A stretch of DNA of 8,822 bases, taken from positions 1-8,822 of the forward strand of contig JANYDZ010000282.1 of assembly GCA_025363375.1 (NCBI GenBank), given 5' to 3'. This DNA is from Hyphomicrobiales bacterium. GTDB lineage: Bacteria > Pseudomonadota > Alphaproteobacteria > Rhizobiales > Beijerinckiaceae. The notes beneath the pieces are model-generated. The model worked only from the letters and a program-made list of their open reading frames with translations. It did no database searches and was not told the DNA's origin. Numbering within the stretch: the first letter of the stretch is position 1; every line of letters starts with the position of its first letter. The position numbers and the translations under genes are program-made. Of the stretch, positions 7,096 to 8,822 are shown one piece after another.

Positions 7096-8822
7096 ATGTT
7101 TACAATCCATCGTGAAGAACTTGACTGGGCCGGGCGCAAGCTCGTGCTCGAAACCGGCCGCGTTGCGCGGCAAGCTGACGGCGCCGTGTGGGCGAGCTAC
7201 GGCGAGACCACCGTGCTGGCGACCGTAGTTTCCGCCAAATCGCCGAAGCCCGGCGTGGACTTTTTCCCGCTCACCGTAAACTATCAGGAAAAGGCATTCG
7301 CCGCCGGCCGCATTCCCGGCGGCTATTTCAAGCGCGAAGGCCGCCCCTCGGAAAAGGAGACGCTGGTCTCCCGCCTGATCGACCGCCCGATCCGCCCTTT
7401 GTTTCCCGAGGGCTACCGCCATGACACCCAGGTCGTGATCACCGTTCTCTCCCACGATCTCGAAAACGACCCGGACATCCTCTCGATGGTGGCGGTTTCC
7501 GCCGCGCTCACCATTTCCGGCATTCCCTTCATGGGCCCGATCGGCGGCGCGCGCGTCGGCATGATCGGCGGCTCATTGAAGCTGAACCCGACCATCGACG
7601 AGATGAAGGAATCGAGCCTCGACCTCGTCATGGCCGGCACCGCCGACGCCGTGCTGATGGTGGAATCGGAAGCCAAGGAGCTTTCCGAGGCCATCATGCT
7701 CGAGGCCGTCATGACCGGTCATCGCGGCTTCCAGCCCGTCGTCGACGCGATCATCCGCCTCGCTGAGAAGGCCGCCAAAGAGCCGCGGGAGCTCAAGCTG
7801 CCGAACAAGACCGCGGTGGAAGCCGCCGTCGCGCAGATCGCCGAAGCCGGCCTGCGCGAGGCCTACAAGCACACGGTCAAGCAGCAGCGTTACGCCGCGA
7901 TCGACGCCGCCAAGGCGCAGGTCAATGCCGCGCTGCTCCCCGCGGATGGCGCGAAATTCGACAAGCAGCATGTGGGCGAAGCCTTCCATGACCTGCAGGC
8001 GAAGATCGTCCGCAACAACATCCTCGACACCGGCGTGCGCATCGACGGACGCGACGTGAAGACGGTGCGTCCGATTCTCGGACAGGTTGGCGTTCTCCCA
8101 CGCACCCATGGTTCGGCGATTTTTACCCGCGGCGAAACGCAGGCGCTGGTCGTCGCCACGCTTGGCACGGGCGAGGACGAGCAATTCATCGATTCCCTGG
8201 AAGGCACCTACAAGGAGCGCTTCCTGCTTCACTACAACTTCCCTCCCTACAGCGTCGGCGAAACCGGCCGCATGGGCTCGCCCGGACGTCGCGAAATCGG
8301 CCATGGCAAACTTGCCTGGCGCGCGATTCGCCCGATGCTGCCGACGGCGGCGGAATTCCCCTACACGATCCGCGTCGTGTCGGAGATCACGGAATCCAAC
8401 GGTTCGTCGTCGATGGCGACGGTGTGCGGCTCTTCGCTCGCCCTGATGGACGCTGGCGTGCCGCTGAAACGCCCGACTGCGGGTATCGCCATGGGCCTTA
8501 TTCTCGAAGGCGCGCGCTTCGCGGTTCTCTCCGACATTCTCGGCGACGAGGATCATCTTGGCGATATGGACTTCAAGGTGGCGGGAACGTCGGAAGGCGT
8601 GACCTCCCTCCAGATGGACATCAAGATCGCCGGCATCACCGAAGAGATCATGCGCGTCGCCCTCGCCCAAGCGAAGGACGGGCGCATTCACATCCTGCAC
8701 GAGATGACGAAGGCCATTTCCGGCGCACGTGCGGAGCTCGGCGAACATGCGCCGCGCATCGAAGTGATCAACATTCCGACCGATAAGATCCGCGAAGTGA
8801 TCGGACAGGGCGGCAAGGTGAT
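7096..8822 (+). CDS. pnp: Polynucleotide phosphorylase (5' part; C-terminus outside window)
   Basis: PNPase is a trimeric 3'-5' exoribonuclease that uses phosphate to degrade RNA and can also add tails; it often works with RNase E. The frame is open to the window edge, giving 575 complete codons of roughly 700. The first RNase PH-like domain (about 1-215) includes VNYQEKAFAAGRIPGGYFKREGRPS in two overlapping blocks and LIDRPIRPLFP. A helical linker follows (about 240-310). The second RNase PH-like domain (about 315-545) holds the catalytic Asp486, Asp492 and Lys494 in GDEDHLGDMDFKVAG, with the same numbers as in E. coli. The KH domain begins near 553 (VIGQGGKVI) and is cut off, and the S1 domain is not visible. 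An in-frame ATG at 7087 is an alternative start. ATG 7096 fits the family N-terminus (MFTIHREELDW) and the residue numbering. The ribosome site is weak (AAAGA, 7083-7087). Confidence 0.96.
   Translation, partial: MFTIHREELDWAGRKLVLETGRVARQADGAVWASYGETTVLATVVSAKSPKPGVDFFPLTVNYQEKAFAAGRIPGGYFKREGRPSEKETLVSRLIDRPIRPLFPEGYRHDTQVVITVLSHDLENDPDILSMVAVSAALTISGIPFMGPIGGARVGMIGGSLKLNPTIDEMKESSLDLVMAGTADAVLMVESEAKELSEAIMLEAVMTGHRGFQPVVDAIIRLAEKAAKEPRELKLPNKTAVEAAVAQIAEAGLREAYKHTVKQQRYAAIDAAKAQVNAALLPADGAKFDKQHVGEAFHDLQAKIVRNNILDTGVRIDGRDVKTVRPILGQVGVLPRTHGSAIFTRGETQALVVATLGTGEDEQFIDSLEGTYKERFLLHYNFPPYSVGETGRMGSPGRREIGHGKLAWRAIRPMLPTAAEFPYTIRVVSEITESNGSSSMATVCGSSLALMDAGVPLKRPTAGIAMGLILEGARFAVLSDILGDEDHLGDMDFKVAGTSEGVTSLQMDIKIAGITEEIMRVALAQAKDGRIHILHEMTKAISGARAELGEHAPRIEVINIPTDKIREVIGQGGKV

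Noticed and set aside
6589..7455. 288-residue minus-strand frame across rpsO and pnp
   Set aside because: It is antisense to two certain genes and shows no family features.
7573..8748. 391-residue minus-strand frame opposite pnp
   Set aside because: It is a shadow of the strongly conserved PNPase frame and has no recognisable domain.

Overview
The window is a stretch of a GC-rich bacterial chromosome carrying the conserved transcription/translation cluster nusA - ylxR - infB - rbfA - truB - rpsO - pnp, all on the + strand. The likely source is an alphaproteobacterium, probably of the order Hyphomicrobiales (Rhizobiales). The evidence is the wording of NusA (long C-terminal helix-hairpin-helix tail), the IF2 N-terminus with its QSFSHGR block and long charged helix, and a YlxR protein fused to an L7Ae-like domain. 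I cannot name the genus from the sequence.

Layout: positions 1-1301 hold the 3' part of nusA, whose N-terminal ~100 residues lie upstream of the window. Eleven bases later comes a ylxR-type gene (1313-1981) with a GTG start and a Shine-Dalgarno that overlaps the nusA stop. infB (2062-4737), rbfA (4822-5226) and truB (5269-6174) follow with gaps of 80, 84 and 42 bases. A 435-base gap (6175-6609) then separates truB from rpsO (6610-6879). It contains a possible 58-residue ORF, a weak terminator-like hairpin, a perfect 13-bp tandem repeat, a -10-like box and a structured rpsO leader. A 216-base gap with two strong hairpins leads into pnp (7096 to the window edge), which is cut off at the start of its KH domain.

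How the genes work together: NusA modulates RNA polymerase pausing and antitermination. IF2 places initiator tRNA on the ribosome. RbfA matures the 30S subunit, TruB makes pseudouridine 55 in tRNA, S15 is an early 30S assembly protein, and PNPase degrades and trims RNA. The YlxR/L7Ae-like fusion probably binds RNA. The gene content is ordinary and I see no mobile element, CRISPR array, tRNA/rRNA gene, defence or biosynthetic system. The points worth a second look are subtle: a lost first glycine in the NusA KH1 GXXG loop, the YlxR-L7Ae fusion, and the RNA structures and repeats around rpsO and pnp.
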